Positions 11,909 to 24,189 are shown, counted from the stretch's first letter. The stretch is DNA of 56,520 nt from Gnetum montanum (GCA_015680685.1 MNCI01003447.1:1-56520); one strand, 5' to 3'. Notes: generated from the letters alone by a model not told the origin. Program-made: numbers and translations.

Positions 11909-12989
11909 TGTCAACACTCCCATGCTCGCATGGGGCCATGATTACCAATGTTTCTATTTCTCTCCCTTAATAACCACAGTAAAAATCATGCGAGTAGTGG
12001 GAATTTAAACTATTGGGTGGTGGTCATTAATGATGGTAGTTACAGTCATTAGTGGCAAATATTTTAGAAGTTATGATAGTTACAGTTATTAATGGTGACA
12101 ATTATGGACATTAGTGGCAAACGTTTTGGAAGTTATGGCGATTATGATCATTAATGATGGTAGTTATGGTCATTAGTAGTAGATGTTTTGGAAGTTATGA
12201 CAGTTATGGACATAAGTGGGCACTTAATTGGAGAATGTGAGAGTTATTACACTAGACGTGGTGGTGGTTTTTGTAGCCGTTACATGAAATGTATGCATCA
12301 TTATGGATGGCTGTAGTGGATATAAAATGGAGTCTAGAGTGGGGCTCTTAGAGCTTTGAGAAGAGGGAGTCCCAAAACAGGCTCTCGCTATTAGTTTGGA
12401 GGGGTAGCTTCCTCTCCACTAAGCAGTAGTTTTCTATTTTCTTTTCTTTTCTTTATAGGCTTCAAGTTGATCTTCGAGGAGGATCCAAGGTAGGAGCTAG
12501 CAGCTCAAAATCGGATCCTTGCAAGTCTTCTTGATGACGGCAGGAGTTTGTCATGGTGGTGTAGACATGGGTGAACGATCTTCCTCTCTACGACAGTGCA
12601 CAAAAGGTGGAAGATGGTAGAAGGCTTTAAGAACTGTGGTTGCTACCATGTGTGGGTGGCAGTGGGTAGTCTTTTTTTTCTCTCTCCCTCTCTCGTGGTG
12701 ATCGTGGCCTTCCTACCTAGCAGTGGACACCATTGGTAGTCACGAACCAACAACATCAATGGGACAAGGGAAAATTTAGCTCTTTTAATTACTTATTGTA
12801 TTGAAGATAGTTATTTAATTTAAATTCCATATTTCTTTCTAGTTTATTATTTGCAAAAGGCCATGTAGCTTCCTCCAGTTGAGACTATTCCTAGGTTTCT
12901 GTACCCATGCAAGAGGCACCCTAGGCAATAGTCTTCTAAAATGAGTTTTCTTCCTCGATGTTGGTGTGATCAAAATTTATGCATCAACA
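11903..12989. mobile_element. Solo LTR with perfect 5-bp target duplication
   Basis: Starts TGTTGATG and ends CATCAACA, a perfect terminal inverted repeat of the LTR type. It is flanked on both sides by GGTAC (11898-11902 and 12990-12994). There is no internal coding region, and 1087 bp is a plausible LTR length. A TATAAAA-like box stands near 12319 in the plus orientation. This is what recombination between two LTRs of one element leaves. The parent family is not otherwise identified here. Confidence 0.85.
12022..12220. repeat. Three-unit tandem repeat, about 63 bp, inside the solo LTR
   Basis: Units share CATTAATGATGGTAGTTA, CATTAGTGGCAAA and TTTTGGAAGTTATG-like blocks in the same order. 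Imperfect copies, local to this LTR. Confidence 0.7.
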
Positions 12990-12994
12990 GGTAC

Positions 12995-13677
12995 TTTCAT
13001 GAAGATGGCTTACCTAAGGATTGCAAGACATTTTTTTATAATATTTACAAGTTATTTTCTTTGGCTTGCATTTTTTTGATGGTTATACTTATATACAAAC
13101 TGTAATAAGATAGAAAATGACCAAGATTCTTCTTCTTCTAACATGATGATTCCTGTTATTGAGCTCAAGGTTCAACCTTCCTTTAAGGGCTTTTGTGGCT
13201 TTGTGACTTTACATGTTGAAATATTTCATCATAGTTGAGTTGAATGAGAGAGGCATATTATTCATCCCACCAAAGCCAGATCTTAGGAAGAGTGGTAAAT
13301 GAGTGAAAGCCTAACCTCTTTTGAGTGGCTACACCTAGGCTCAAATCCAAATCTTACAACAAGCACCTTACCATCCCTCCAAGTGGTGGTCCTTGACTAA
13401 ATTCTAGAAGAATTAAAATTTTCCTATTGTTTTGTACATTTTGCATAAATATAATTGGGCTAGATGTTGTTTGAAATCAAATTGATCTTTTATTCTCAAA
13501 GTCATGATTTAATTTCATAGAAAATCAATTTTTACACATCGTAAATTTTTACATTCATTGAGATAAATCAAGTTAATTTCATTTCTAAGTATATTAAAAA
13601 AAACTTAAAACTATTAAGAGTCCTTGTGATATATCAACATCACCTTTAAGAGTAACGTAAAAGATGTACTAAATTAA
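12995..13677. other. Unassigned AT-rich stretch
   Basis: No gene seen. It separates the solo LTR from the broken end of the chromovirus remnant. Confidence 0.5.
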
Positions 13678-13764
13678 TTAGTGGTCAATACTTAATAACA
13701 ATGGTTAGTAAATTTCCATTGTAATTTTTAAATGTTTGACATGTTCTTCTCTTGACTTAGAATA

Positions 13765-13765
13765 N
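13765..13765. other. Single-N assembly joint with duplicated flanks
   Basis: The 87 bases before the N (13678-13764) are repeated, with several differences, directly after it (13766-13853). It falls in RT coding sequence. More likely a failed merge of overlapping contigs or haplotypes than a biological duplication. Confidence 0.7.
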
Positions 13766-14240
13766 TTAGTGGTTAATACTTAATAACAATGGTTGGAAAA
13801 TTTTCATTGTAATTTTCAAATGTTTGACATGTTCTTCTCTTAACTTAGAATAAACAAGTATATCATCCATAAATATTATAACAAACTAATCAAGATATTC
13901 ATGAAAATTATTATTCATTAATGTCTTGAATGTTGCAGGTGCATTAGTTAATCTAAATGGCATCACAATGAATTCATATAATCCATACCTAGTTTTGAAA
14001 GTAGTTTTCTCAATATCTTTCTCCTTAATTCTTATTTAGTGATAACTCAATTTTAGATCAATCTTTGAAAAATAATATCCACTCATAAGTTGATCAAACA
14101 AATCATTGATTCTAGGTAAAGGATAAGTATTTTTAATCATGACTTTATTCAATGCCCTATAATTGATGCATAATCTTAACATACCATCTTTCTTTTTAAC
14201 GAATAAGACTGGTGCACCCCAAGATGACATGCTAAGTCAA
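13766..14240 (-). pseudogene. RT fragment of the chromovirus-like remnant
   Basis: The minus frame holds [39 protein letters not shown] and FSKIDL (14036-14230). After a stop it continues with [19 protein letters not shown] and the catalytic FMDDILVYSK near 13840. These are RT motifs A, B and C of Ty3/gypsy. It ends at the duplicated N joint at 13765; the 3' half of RT and everything downstream are absent. Confidence 0.85.
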
Positions 14241-14559
14241 ATTTTTCCTTCTTTTAATAGTTGATCTAATTGTACTTTCAATTCCCTTAATTCAAAAGTA
14301 GAAAATCTACAAGGGGATTTTGAAATAGGTTGTGTACTAGAAAAAATATTAATAGCATGCTCAATAGCTTTTTTTGAAGGTAGTTTCCTAGTTTCATCAA
14401 ATATTGAATCTTTATATTCCTCAAGTTCTTTTGGAATTTCAATACCAAAAGATTTCTAAGGTTGGGTTACTTTGATAACCAACATTGTAGTACCATTTTT
14501 GACTAATCTTTTGGCTTGTTGAATGGTTATCATGTGAATTTGCTTTGTTTTTCCTACCC

Positions 14560-14960
14560 CCTTAGAACTCTAACTCTATTAGTGGTTGGAACTTTTAAAA
14601 TATGAGTTCCAAAATGGGAAGCAATATCAATTTTTTGGAAAAAAGACATTCCTAAAACTTCATCAACATCACCTAGTTAAAATTCAAAGAATTCATCAAT
14701 GAAAGACGTCTTAGAAGGTAAAGGTAATTTTTTCGTACCTAGTATGCTTGCTCACGATTGTTCCATCTACAACTTCTATCTTAATAATCTTCTTGGATGG
14801 TAAACTTAATTTCAATAAATTAATTCACATTTGAAAAATAAAGTTATCACTAGCACCACTATCAATTAAAAATTTAATTTATCTACCTTTAATTGAACCT
14901 TCAAAAATTAGTGAAGAAAATTGAAATTTATGCAAACCTAATTTAGTTGATGTAGATATA
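14560..14960 (-). pseudogene. Aspartic protease fragment of the chromovirus-like remnant
   Basis: The minus strand reads FLIDSGASDNFI, with the DSG triad at about 14849-14863. A later segment reads VLGMSFFQKIDIA, matching the ILG(M/L)DWL part of retropepsins. There are frameshifts and stops between them. The enzyme would process Gag-Pol. Confidence 0.7.
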
Positions 14961-15059
14961 TTCTTCACGGTGTGGTGATGGTCAGTATTTTTTCTTTGTT
15001 TATGTTTGGGTCAAGTTTTTGATTCTTGATTTGATTGGTCCTTTGTACCCTTGCTCGTA

Positions 15060-15900
15060 ATTTTGGATAGTCTCATTTAAAATGATCTTTGCCACAAAAA
15101 AACATCTTGATCCCAATTGAGCTCTCTTGGTCGATTTTTCTTCTACTATTTCTTGTTGAAGGGTAGCTTGTAAAAGGGTAGTTCATACCTGATTCGATTC
15201 TTCATATTCCTTTGTAATTCTATATGCTTCATTGACTATTTGAGGATTATGTGCTCATGTTTGGGGATGTAGTTATACATGTAATTCACCAATGAACTTT
15301 GAAGCTAAATATCCCTCATCCTAGTGGCTTAAATACTAAGAGAGATCACAAAATTTCTTGTACTAATATTCTACAAATCATCTTACCAATTTTAAGAAAT
15401 CAATCTCATTTTGTACTCTTTGAGGAAAGAATCATATACAAAGTTTTGTTTAAAATATTAACTAAGATTGAGCAAATTTGTAATCAAACCTTGAGATCTC
15501 AGTCCATTCCACCATGTTGTCGCAAGTCCTCTTAAATACAAGGAAACAACTTCTAAACATTCTTGGCTTGACAAATTTAACATATCAAAGTAGTTTCTCA
15601 TTGTATCAAGTCAATTCTTTACCTTGGCACTAGATCCAAGGGCTCCATCATAATGGTTTAATTTTACTCTCTTGGCATGAACTTGAGTCAGTGATTCTTT
15701 TGATGCATTATGCCAATTTCCATATCCCTCACCTTCAATTTCTACTCTATGACCTAAAGAAGGGATATCAATATCTTGGTGTCCAACAAGTGGGGGTTGG
15801 TTTTGATGTCAATCCCTAGGGGAAAGTTGATTATGATCTCTAGGTGAAACATGGCTAGGATTTGAAGGGTGAGTAACATGGTCAATTAAATACTTGATGG
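15060..15900 (-). pseudogene. Gag fragment of the chromovirus-like remnant
   Basis: A minus-strand frame contains MRNYFDMLNLSSQE and LRGLATTWWNGL (about 15500-15610), the retrotransposon gag core with its paired tryptophans. Further on, FLCGKDHFK near 15070-15100 is a decayed CCHC zinc knuckle that has lost its first and last Cys. Broken by frameshifts. Gag would form the virus-like particle. Confidence 0.7.
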
Positions 15901-16150
15901 AGTTTGCAAAGGAATCCATCTGTTCTTGCACATCTAACCATTAATCCTTTGAACTCTACGATAATTTCCTAATTTATTTAGATATACTTTTCATCTCTAT
16001 TTTGAACCCTTGATTAGACTAATGAAGCTCTTCTTAAACATCCCTAATATCATTAATTTGATCCTAAAGGGCATTCATCTAGTCATTGACTTAAGTCTCC
16101 ATCCCTCTCCAATGTATTGTTTGAGTTCTGGACATTAGTAATTTAAAGAA

Positions 16151-16654
16151 GTTAAGCATGTTTACTATCCTTGGCCTTTATGGTCCCTTTTTATGGGTCT
16201 CAAAATAGTTAATTAGTTGCAAAAGAGGTTAAAACTGTCATGAGTTTATACCTACCTAGAGAATCCTAATTGTTTTAGGACCTTAATTAATGGATTATGA
16301 GGAAATTTTCTACTATTTGAAGGCTAAATCTAATCATTCCATTTCATCCAAAAGTTTAATCATTTTTCATTTGGTTAAAAATGGTCTTTGGATTCAAAAT
16401 TTATGGCCATTTTAAGTTTGCCAAAACTTACATGATTTTTGAGACTTCCTGAGAGATCACCCATCCTAGTTCTTCTCTACATCAAGCATGCTTAATTAAG
16501 AAATTTTTATTTTTGTTATTACTAGGGTGTCAAATTTGAATTTTGAAAAGCAGGGGATGATGCTAGGTGGCATAGCCCAAGCTTCCATGAAGTTGGCAAA
16601 GGAAGGGGAGGGGCTACACTGGATGATGTAGCCTAAGCCTACATGGCTCCTTTA
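16151..16654. other. Unassigned DNA, possibly 5' leader or LTR of the chromovirus remnant
   Basis: Lies upstream of gag on the minus strand. I could not see a primer-binding site or LTR end. No gene. Confidence 0.3.
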
Positions 16655-16805
16655 CCAAGGTGTGTGTGGCCCATTATAGGGCTTGCATGGTCCTTCTTGG
16701 GGGTACATGACCCTCTATTGGGCCTACACGATCCTCTACTGGGCCTGCATGATCCTTTACTTGGCCTGCATGTCCCATTTGAGGGCTTGCATGACCTTTC
16801 CTAGG
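16655..16805. repeat. Minisatellite, about 28-bp units with GGGCCTGCATGATCC
   Basis: Five or six imperfect units of the form GGGCCTGCATGATCCTTTACT follow each other, with variants such as GGGCTTGCATGGTCC. Confidence 0.7.
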
Positions 16806-16834
16806 ATTCATGTGATTTCCAGATTACTAATGGC

Positions 16835-17036
16835 CCTAGAGGACATTTAGGATGCCTATTATTGATGGCATCATTGGTGCTAGGGGTGCCTATGATTGGA
16901 AGCATTGTCGATGCTAAGGATGCCTATGATTTAGGGTGTCGTTGGTGCTAGGGGTGATTGTGATTGGTAGCATCATCAGTGCTAGGGGTTGCCTATGATC
17001 TATGACATCGATGATGTTTGTGGAGAACTAGGGGTG
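16835..17036. repeat. Minisatellite, about 45-bp units with GATGCCTATGATTGG
   Basis: Four or five units combine GATGCCTATGATT, AGCATCATTGGTGCTAGGGG or close variants. The same motif appears once right of element 3 (26796-26890), so the element sits within or beside this repeat. Confidence 0.7.
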
Positions 17037-17038
17037 CT

Positions 17039-17851
17039 TGTTGATGAACCATGATATTGAGTCCATGATATCGGAGCCTTCCATGTGACATCAAGCATAC
17101 GATATCAGGACCTACCTTGTTACCTATAAATAAGAGGTAGGTGCACTTGGTTTGGCAATAGATTAGTTAGACCCTTACCCAAAATCTTACCTTTTCTCTC
17201 TCTTAGAGTTAGAATTATTTTTGTGTGCCCACAGTAGGAGTCATAAAGTGAACGGATCTTTATTCAAGCATTGTGTACCTGAGCACACCTTGTGTATGGC
17301 AATAAAGATAAAATTTGTGATAAACCTTGCAACATTAAGAATAGATTAATTAATGTTAATCAATGTTACTTAATTCTTTCCTTAGTTAATTAATATTCTC
17401 TCTCTCACCCTACAACTCTCGTAGTTAAGCACACTTAGTACGACCACTTTGAGCATGCGTGGAACACTTGGTAACCCAGTAACGATTAGTGTTTGGTAAT
17501 CTCAGTAGTGTGACACTAGTTCAAGATGTGTATGATAAGTGCGAACAGATGCTAGTGTTAGGACTAGTTAGAGCATAGCCAATTAGTTAAGTTAAGTTAG
17601 TTACTTAATTGGTTCACTTCTCCCTTTGTAGAACTAGGACATAAAAATATAAAAAAATATAAAAATCATGTACATCAAGTATAGTTAATCATACAATCAT
17701 GCTATACAAGTAAGCTTGGAAAGACAATGATTGACTAACCCATCCTTGTTTCACAAAGGTGCATAAGCACTTGGTCCTTGTAATTTGACCAGATTATGCG
17801 TGGACACTCGTATTCATATGGTTGAGCGTAGGGATACCTCGCCACTCATCA
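17039..17851 (+). repeat. 5' LTR of element 3
   Basis: 813 bp, paired with 25958-26795. The two agree up to CCACTCATCA and diverge right after, fixing the 3' boundary. A TATAAATA box is at 17125-17132. Confidence 0.9.
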
Positions 17852-17852
17852 T

Positions 17853-17870
17853 TAGCACTATTGTCAGGGA
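17853..17870 (+). other. Primer-binding site of element 3, decayed by transitions
   Basis: TAGCACTATTGTCAGGGA lies one base after the LTR. It matches the TGGCGCCGTTGCCGGGGA site that I recall for plant Athila-like elements, every difference being G to A or C to T. Confidence 0.65.
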
Positions 17871-18239
17871 CTTTATTGTTTGTGCACTAATTAGAACTTA
17901 GAAAATCTTTCTCATCATTGGAACAAACCCTTAGGGTTGGTTATCTTACAATTATTAAAAGGAAGAATATTGCACATTGAATAGACAATCATATCTCCTT
18001 CTTCTTACAAAAGTGCTTCATCACCTAGGTCCAATACAGAGAATAATGAGAGGCATAGTACACATGATGATCCACTAGTATCCCAATAGTTCCATGTGGT
18101 ATATGTTCATCCTAATGAATATGTACCAAACTTTACCTTTATCCTCCATTAGGATGAACAACTATGTTGGCAAGATTTAGAAGGTAACATAGTGTTACCT
18201 CTCGATCACTCATTCTTGAGCATGATTTTTTGTGCTCTC

Positions 18240-19785
18240 ACATGAATTGGCATGTAGCATTTACAAGAAGAATACATTGTGCATGAACATGAATTAAGAG
18301 AGTATCAACCCACAGAGGCACAACGTCAAAGGAACTTACAACAAGAGAGAGATCAAAAGTATATGAAGGGCAAGTGGTCTCAGGATATCCCACATGTCCC
18401 AAGTGAAAATGAGGGTGGTGAACCTACCTCAAGAGGTTTCCGATGAAACAATGTTTCCCCCGTTGACATTGGTCAAGGGGTTGTGTATCAGAACCTTCAT
18501 TTAGCCATCCATAACCCAGGTTTTGATACCACTGGACATAAAGGATTTGAAAAATGAATACACACACATGATAAAGATGGACATGCTAATTGTAACCACG
18601 ATCAAGGCCATGACCACTGAAGAGAAGGTAGCAGGCACCATCATGGTGGTGGTTCTCCTTCTCCTTCACCTTCATCATTTCCTTCACCCTCTCCTTTAGG
18701 ATTCGGATGTAGTCATAGAGGAAACGACCATGAGGATAAAGGTAGGAAATGTGGAAGTCATAGATGAAATAGCCAGGAAAGGGGATGAGGGCAATCTAGA
18801 GAATCATAGCACAGAAAAAGGAAAATTAGGGAACAACATAGGCATCATAGACACCATAGACAAGACAATCATGATGAACCACTAGTCACTACTCGAAGTA
18901 TGCTAGACATAACTGAGGTTGTTAAAGTTCCAACAAGCCATAAAAAAGATAGGAGGATCAAGAGATTAGACATGAACAATATTGCATGATTTGAAGGGGG
19001 ATACAACATTGATCCTCAAAATCATCTATAAGCATTTCATGATGCATGTGCCTTACAAAACATAGAAATAGAATGGAAAAAACTAAAGTTGTTCCCATGA
19101 ACACTAGTTAAAGAAGTAGAGAGCTAGTACTAGTCCTTAGAACTAGAATCCATTCATAGGTGGAGTACCATGTTAGAATTATTCAACGATAAGTACCAAA
19201 TGTACTCCTGAGTGTCCAACCTACGAAAGCAAATCCAAGCATGTAAATAAGGAGGACATGAACCCTTGGATGCTACCATGGGCCAATATTATGCATTATT
19301 ACATCATTGTCCTGGCCATGGTTATTTTCAGAGGGATCAGCTACGCTATCTCGTAGATGGGCTTAGGCATGAAACATGAAGAACCCTTAGGATTTATGCC
19401 CAAGGAAGGCTATCCGAGCTTAGGGCCCATAAAGTACAAAGATTATTAGAGCAAGTTGCTAAAGAGGAAGGTCAGTTAAGGACAAGAGAGAGTGCAAAGG
19501 AATATAATAAAGATCATTCTCTCTAAAATAAGGGAGTCAGATTTTGTGAGGATGAAGAAGAGTCACCACTCAAACAAATGGTGAATAGGAAAATCATGCC
19601 TATTCAAAAATTGACATCAAAAGTATCAACAAAGGTAGACCAAATGTTAGAATCCCTAGATAATATATTTCAAACCATTCTCAAAATAGTAGAGGAGTCT
19701 AGAGAGTAAGGTAGTGAACAAGAAAAGAGAAAAGAAGAGAAGAAAAATATGCATGCAACAAGGGTAAGGGAAAAGTTTCCACCAT
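18240..19785 (+). pseudogene. gag: Gag of element 3, broken
   Basis: A single frame can be followed from about 18261 through many isolated stops. An N-terminal Gln/Glu-rich part is followed by a Ser-Pro stretch (SPSPSPSSFPSPSP) and a His/Arg-rich segment with HRHHRHHRQDNHDE. The gag core follows at about 18990-19530, with EWKKLKLFP, HRWSTMLELFNDKY and a helical ELRAHKVQRLLEQV region. The core is the structural particle protein. The His-rich insert is unusual and probably binds nucleic acid or metal; that is inference. Confidence 0.7.
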
Positions 19786-19789
19786 AGAA

Positions 19790-20990
19790 GAGGTTTTCTA
19801 TTTGGATATAGAAAATGATAGTGGATGTGAGATATGCCAATATGACCATCCTAAGGGATTTTGCCCTATAATCTCACATCTGCAAGAGTCTGGGGTGTAT
19901 GCACTCAACCCACAATTAAATAGAAGGCAAACACCCCAAAGGTTACGTTATCCTCAAGGTAACCCAAGACAGTTCCACCAACCCTTAACGTATTATCCAA
20001 GTGAAACTCCACCATAATCAATTGAGCAGCATCAATAGTGGAAACACCCACAATCATCTAGAATGCCACCACCATAGCAATAGTATCCTTGCCGTCAACC
20101 TGACTCATATGGATATTATGTGTAGCAGCCAATCTCTCCACATGACTCTACTGATCATGTCACTTATCAAATTTACTACCAAGCCCATGAGTATTATAGG
20201 ACTCCTTCTCCTAGGGGTGATGTTCCAAAAACATACTATCCTTCTCATCCGACTACATCTCTTCCATCCATATCTCCATTACCACCTGCTCTAGCTATGC
20301 AGGGTGAGCTCCCTGCCCAACCACAGCAATGTAATGCTATGAGGGCTGTTAACTCTTAATCTACTATTGGTTCTAATAACTGCATGAGGAAAAGACCTTT
20401 TAATCCCTTAGATGCCTCATTACCAATAAAAAATTTAGAACTCCCTTTAGACCAAACACCACACCCAATGCATATGGTCATGTTAACTCATGCCGTCACT
20501 GATTAGATAAAAGCTAGCCATCTTCCTAGGAAATTCTCTAATCCTGGGAGTCCTCCTATATATCTACAAATTGCTGGGAATGAACCATGAAAGGCTCTTT
20601 TAGATTCAAGTTCTAAGATCAACTTAATTTCTCAAGAAATGTATAAGTCCTGGAACCTACCTCCATTAAGAATGAGTAACATTCATTTAGAGCTCGCTAA
20701 CCAATCCATCATTGTCCCATTAGGACTATAGGAGAACATTGTTACCACTATTTGTGGATGGTCATATCCAGCTGATATCCTAGTAATTCAAGTGAACAAT
20801 AGTAAGGGGGACTTCACAATCATAATGGAAAGAGCATGGCTAAGCACAATTGATGTGTGCCTAGGAATCTATGATCTTTCCTTGGAAATATCAAAGGAAA
20901 ATACGTTTGAAAAGATCAAGAAGAAGAAAGTTCCATGCATTGCATATAGTGACACATGGTGTAATTGCATGCAAAAGTCATGATTTTTAT
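19790..20990 (+). pseudogene. Gag nucleocapsid end and protease of element 3, broken
   Basis: Frame 2 from 19802. Near 19829 is CEICQYDHPKGFC, a CX2CX3HX4C zinc knuckle. A Pro/Tyr/Gln-rich linker follows (about 20000-20320). The aspartic protease starts near 20590 with ALLDSSSKINLIS, where the usual DSG has become DSS. It ends with IIMERAWLSTIDVCLG, the decayed ILGRPWL segment. Several stops interrupt the frame. Processing activity is lost. Confidence 0.75.
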
Positions 20991-21249
20991 AACATTTAAC
21001 ATTGCTTGCATGCAATCAGTGTGCACAAGTAACTAATATACAAAGATGCCTATATGTAGTAGTCACAAGACAAGAAGACACTTAATGGCTGACAACTAAT
21101 CAAAAGAGTAGTTCAACTATATGCATAGAACCAATTGAGGGTTTGACTTGTGCTTACATCGATAGCATAGACACATTAGAGTAAGTCCATCATCAAATTC
21201 CAAGTCTTGACATTGAAAATATTAATTGGAGGAAGTTGGAAATCCATGA

Positions 21250-22850
21250 TAAGTTTAAGTAGGAGCCCCTTGAGTTAAAACCATTGCCCACCAATATGGA
21301 ATATGTGCTTCTCAAGAATAGAAAACTGATAATTATTAATGATAAGATTGCTCCTCAACAAAAAGAGAGACTACTAAAGGTAATAAATAAATGGTTGAAA
21401 GCCTTTGCTTGGTCATATCCTAAATTAATAGAAATAGATCTTAGTATATGCCAACATAGAATTTACATTGACCCCTCTATGAAGCTTCGAAGACAACCAC
21501 AAAGGCAACTTAACCCAAAGCTTAAGCAAGTGGTTAAGAAAGAAATCAAATAGCTTCTAAAAGCTGGGTTCATATACCCCATTGTTGATAGTAAATGGGT
21601 TAGTCCCTTAGTTACTGTGCCTAAAAAGGAAGGTAAATGGAGGATGTGCATAGATTTTAGGCTACTGAATATGGTAACATTCAAAAACCACTTTCCGTTG
21701 CCATTCATAAACCAAGTCTTAGACACCATTGCAGGGCATCACTACTATAGTTTTCTGGATGGGTACAGTGGGTACAACTAAATACAAATAGCCCTAGAAG
21801 ACCAAGCCAAGACTATGTTCACTAGTTCTTGGGGAACATTTTCATACAAACAGATGTCATTTGGCTTGTGCAATGCTCCTACAACATTTCAATGATTAGT
21901 TCTAAGCATATTCCAATAGCAGATAGGAAACAACATGGAGGTCTTCATGGATGACTTCTCCACCTACAGAGAGAACTTTGATCAAGCCTTGGACTGGTTA
22001 GAGCAAGTACTAAAACAATTTGTAGAAACCAACTTAAGGCTCAACTAGCAAAAAATCCATTTAATGGCCCAAGAAGGTGTTGTGCTAGGGCATAAGATCT
22101 CACAAACAGTGATAGAGGTAGACCCTGAAAAGATCAAAGTTATCCAAGGAATTACTCAGCAACCTAAAACTATAAAAGATATTCAGTCATTCCTTGGACA
22201 CACTGGCTATTACAAATGCTTTATTGAGAACTTTTCAAAGGTTGCAAGACCATTAGTTTAACTGACGAAAAAGGATGTACCTTTCAAATGGACCAGGGAA
22301 TGTGAATTAGCTTTCCAAAATTTAAAATAGAAGCTCATGGAAACACCCATTCTACAAGCTCCTGACTAGTCCAAACCATTCCATATAATGACTAACACGT
22401 CCAACTATGCTTTAGGAGCTATACTTACATAGTTAGAAGGCTAAAACTGTCCTTATTACATCCACTATGTAAGTAGAAGTATTTTTGGTGCACAACTTAA
22501 CTACACTACAACAAAGAATGAGTTAATGGTTGTAGCGTTTGCACTAGAAAAATTTAGGCACTATGTATTGGATTATAAGGTATTTGTACATATGGATCAC
22601 AGTGCAATATGGTTCCTAATGAATAAACCAATGGTGAGCCCTCACATTATACGATGGCTTGTAATCTTATAGGAGTTCGATCTTGTTATGATTGATTGTA
22701 AATGCTCCGAGAACATTGTTGTTCATCATTTATCTTGGTTGTGATTGAACAACAAAGAGGATGAGTATCCAATTTCTAATCATTTCCCTAATGAACTCCT
22801 ATTTGCAGGTGTAGTAACTAATCAATTAACCATGGAGACAAACTAGTATA
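21250..22850 (+). pseudogene. pol: Reverse transcriptase and RNase H of element 3, broken
   Basis: One frame (frame 2) with isolated stops. LKAFAWSYPKLIEID leads into RT: SKWVSPLVTVPKKEG, WRMCIDFRLLN, FPLPFINQVLD, FLDGYSGYN, MSFGLCNAPTTFQ and the catalytic FMDDFSTY near 21950. Then comes GHTGYYKCFIENFSKVARPL. RNase H follows (22360-22740) with SNYALGAIL, NELMVVAFALEKFRHYVL and HMDHSAIW. Stops such as Q to TAA or TAG at 21781 and 21917 fit C to T change. Athila-like by overall motif pattern. Confidence 0.88.
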
Positions 22851-22941
22851 GTAGTATTCTCACCTATCTCCTTCACAACAAACACCACAAGAGTTAGATG
22901 CTAAAAAGAAATAATAGTTTCTTCACTGAGCCAAGTATTTT

Positions 22942-24189
22942 ATGGAAATTAATAGGCAACTTTATAAAGTATGTCCTGATGGCTTGGTTCAATGGTGCAT
23001 TCTCGATATAAATCAACTGCAAGTTCTCCAAGATGCTCATGAGGGTCTTTGTTGGGGTCATTATGTTGGGATACAAACAACCATTAAAATCCTGCTTGCA
23101 AGATATTATTGGCCTACATTGTTTTAGGATGCCCATCATTTCATCCAATCTTGTGAGCACTGTCAATGTGACGGGGGAATGACTGCTAGAATGGAGGATC
23201 CACAACAATGGATTCAACCTTTAGAGCCCTTCAATATTTGTGGAATTGATTTTATGGGGTCCATTACACCAATGTCTAATGGAAAAGCTTACATCATTGT
23301 TACCATTGACTACTTTACAATATGAGTAGAAGAAATTGCTGTTACAAATTTTACATCATCTACCACTACAAAATTTGTTCAACAACAAATCGTAAATAGG
23401 TTTGGCGTGCCTCATGCACTTATTTTTGACAATGACACATTTTACAGGTGCAACTTTTTGGAAGTTGATGCAATGCGTAGGGGTTGAACATAAATTGACT
23501 ATACCATACCACCCTCAAACAAATGGTCAAGATGAAGTCACCAGTAGGGAGATTACAAAAATATTGACAAGAACCATTAGCAAGTATAGGTGAGATTGGA
23601 GCACCAAACTGAACAATGCTCTTTGGCATACTGCTCCACATGGAAACTCCCTATAGGCTACTCTCCATATGATTTAGTGTATGGGAAACTTCCAACACTT
23701 TCCATTCAAGCAGAACTCTATACACTATCTATGGCATGTGATCTCAACCTTGACCTTGATCTAGTACAAAAAGAATGGTTAAAGATCCTTAACTTACTAG
23801 ATGAGAACTGGTTAGCTACCCTATCATCTAACGAATTGCATAAGGCCTTCAATAAACAACATCATAACCTAAGGATTAGAAAACTTAAATATCAACCAGG
23901 AGATAAGGTTCTCTACTGGAATCCCACACATGTGCCACCACAAGCCAAATTTCAAATGTCGTGGAAAGAACCTTATGTCATTCATGCAACTTTTTCTTCA
24001 AGAGCCATGATGATTTACAAACTTGAGAGCCTAGACAAGAAACTATTGATCAACATCCAACAAACCAAACCTTTTGATGAGCCTAGGAAATCTAGTACCA
24101 ATGCTACCTCTATAGGTGGACAAACTTGCTCCCTATTCTGGATTGCCTCCTACCACCTTAGTCATGGGGGAGATGGTCACCAATGCTAA
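22942..24189 (+). pseudogene. Integrase of element 3, frameshifted
   Basis: A zinc-binding H..H..C..C region (HEGLCWGHY ... CEHCQCDGG) is followed by the catalytic core: CGIDFMGS (first D), LIFDND (second D) and NGQDEVTSRE (E). The frame goes from 1 to 2 near 23440 and back to 1 near 23590. The C-terminal part (23600-24090) reads IGYSPYDLVYGKLPTLSI and then DKVLYWNPTHVPPQAK, the usual integrase tail without a chromodomain. Joins the cDNA to host DNA when intact. Confidence 0.85.

Larger units (their letters stand above)
13678..16150 (-). mobile_element. Chromovirus-like Ty3/gypsy remnant (gag, protease, RT)
   Basis: Reading leftward on the minus strand, gag (about 15900-15060), a protease with DSGAS, and RT with a DDIL box follow in the usual gypsy order. 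RNase H, integrase and clear LTRs are missing; the remnant breaks off at the RT near 13680. The RT motifs are those of plant chromoviruses. Many frameshifts and stops; long dead. Confidence 0.8.
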
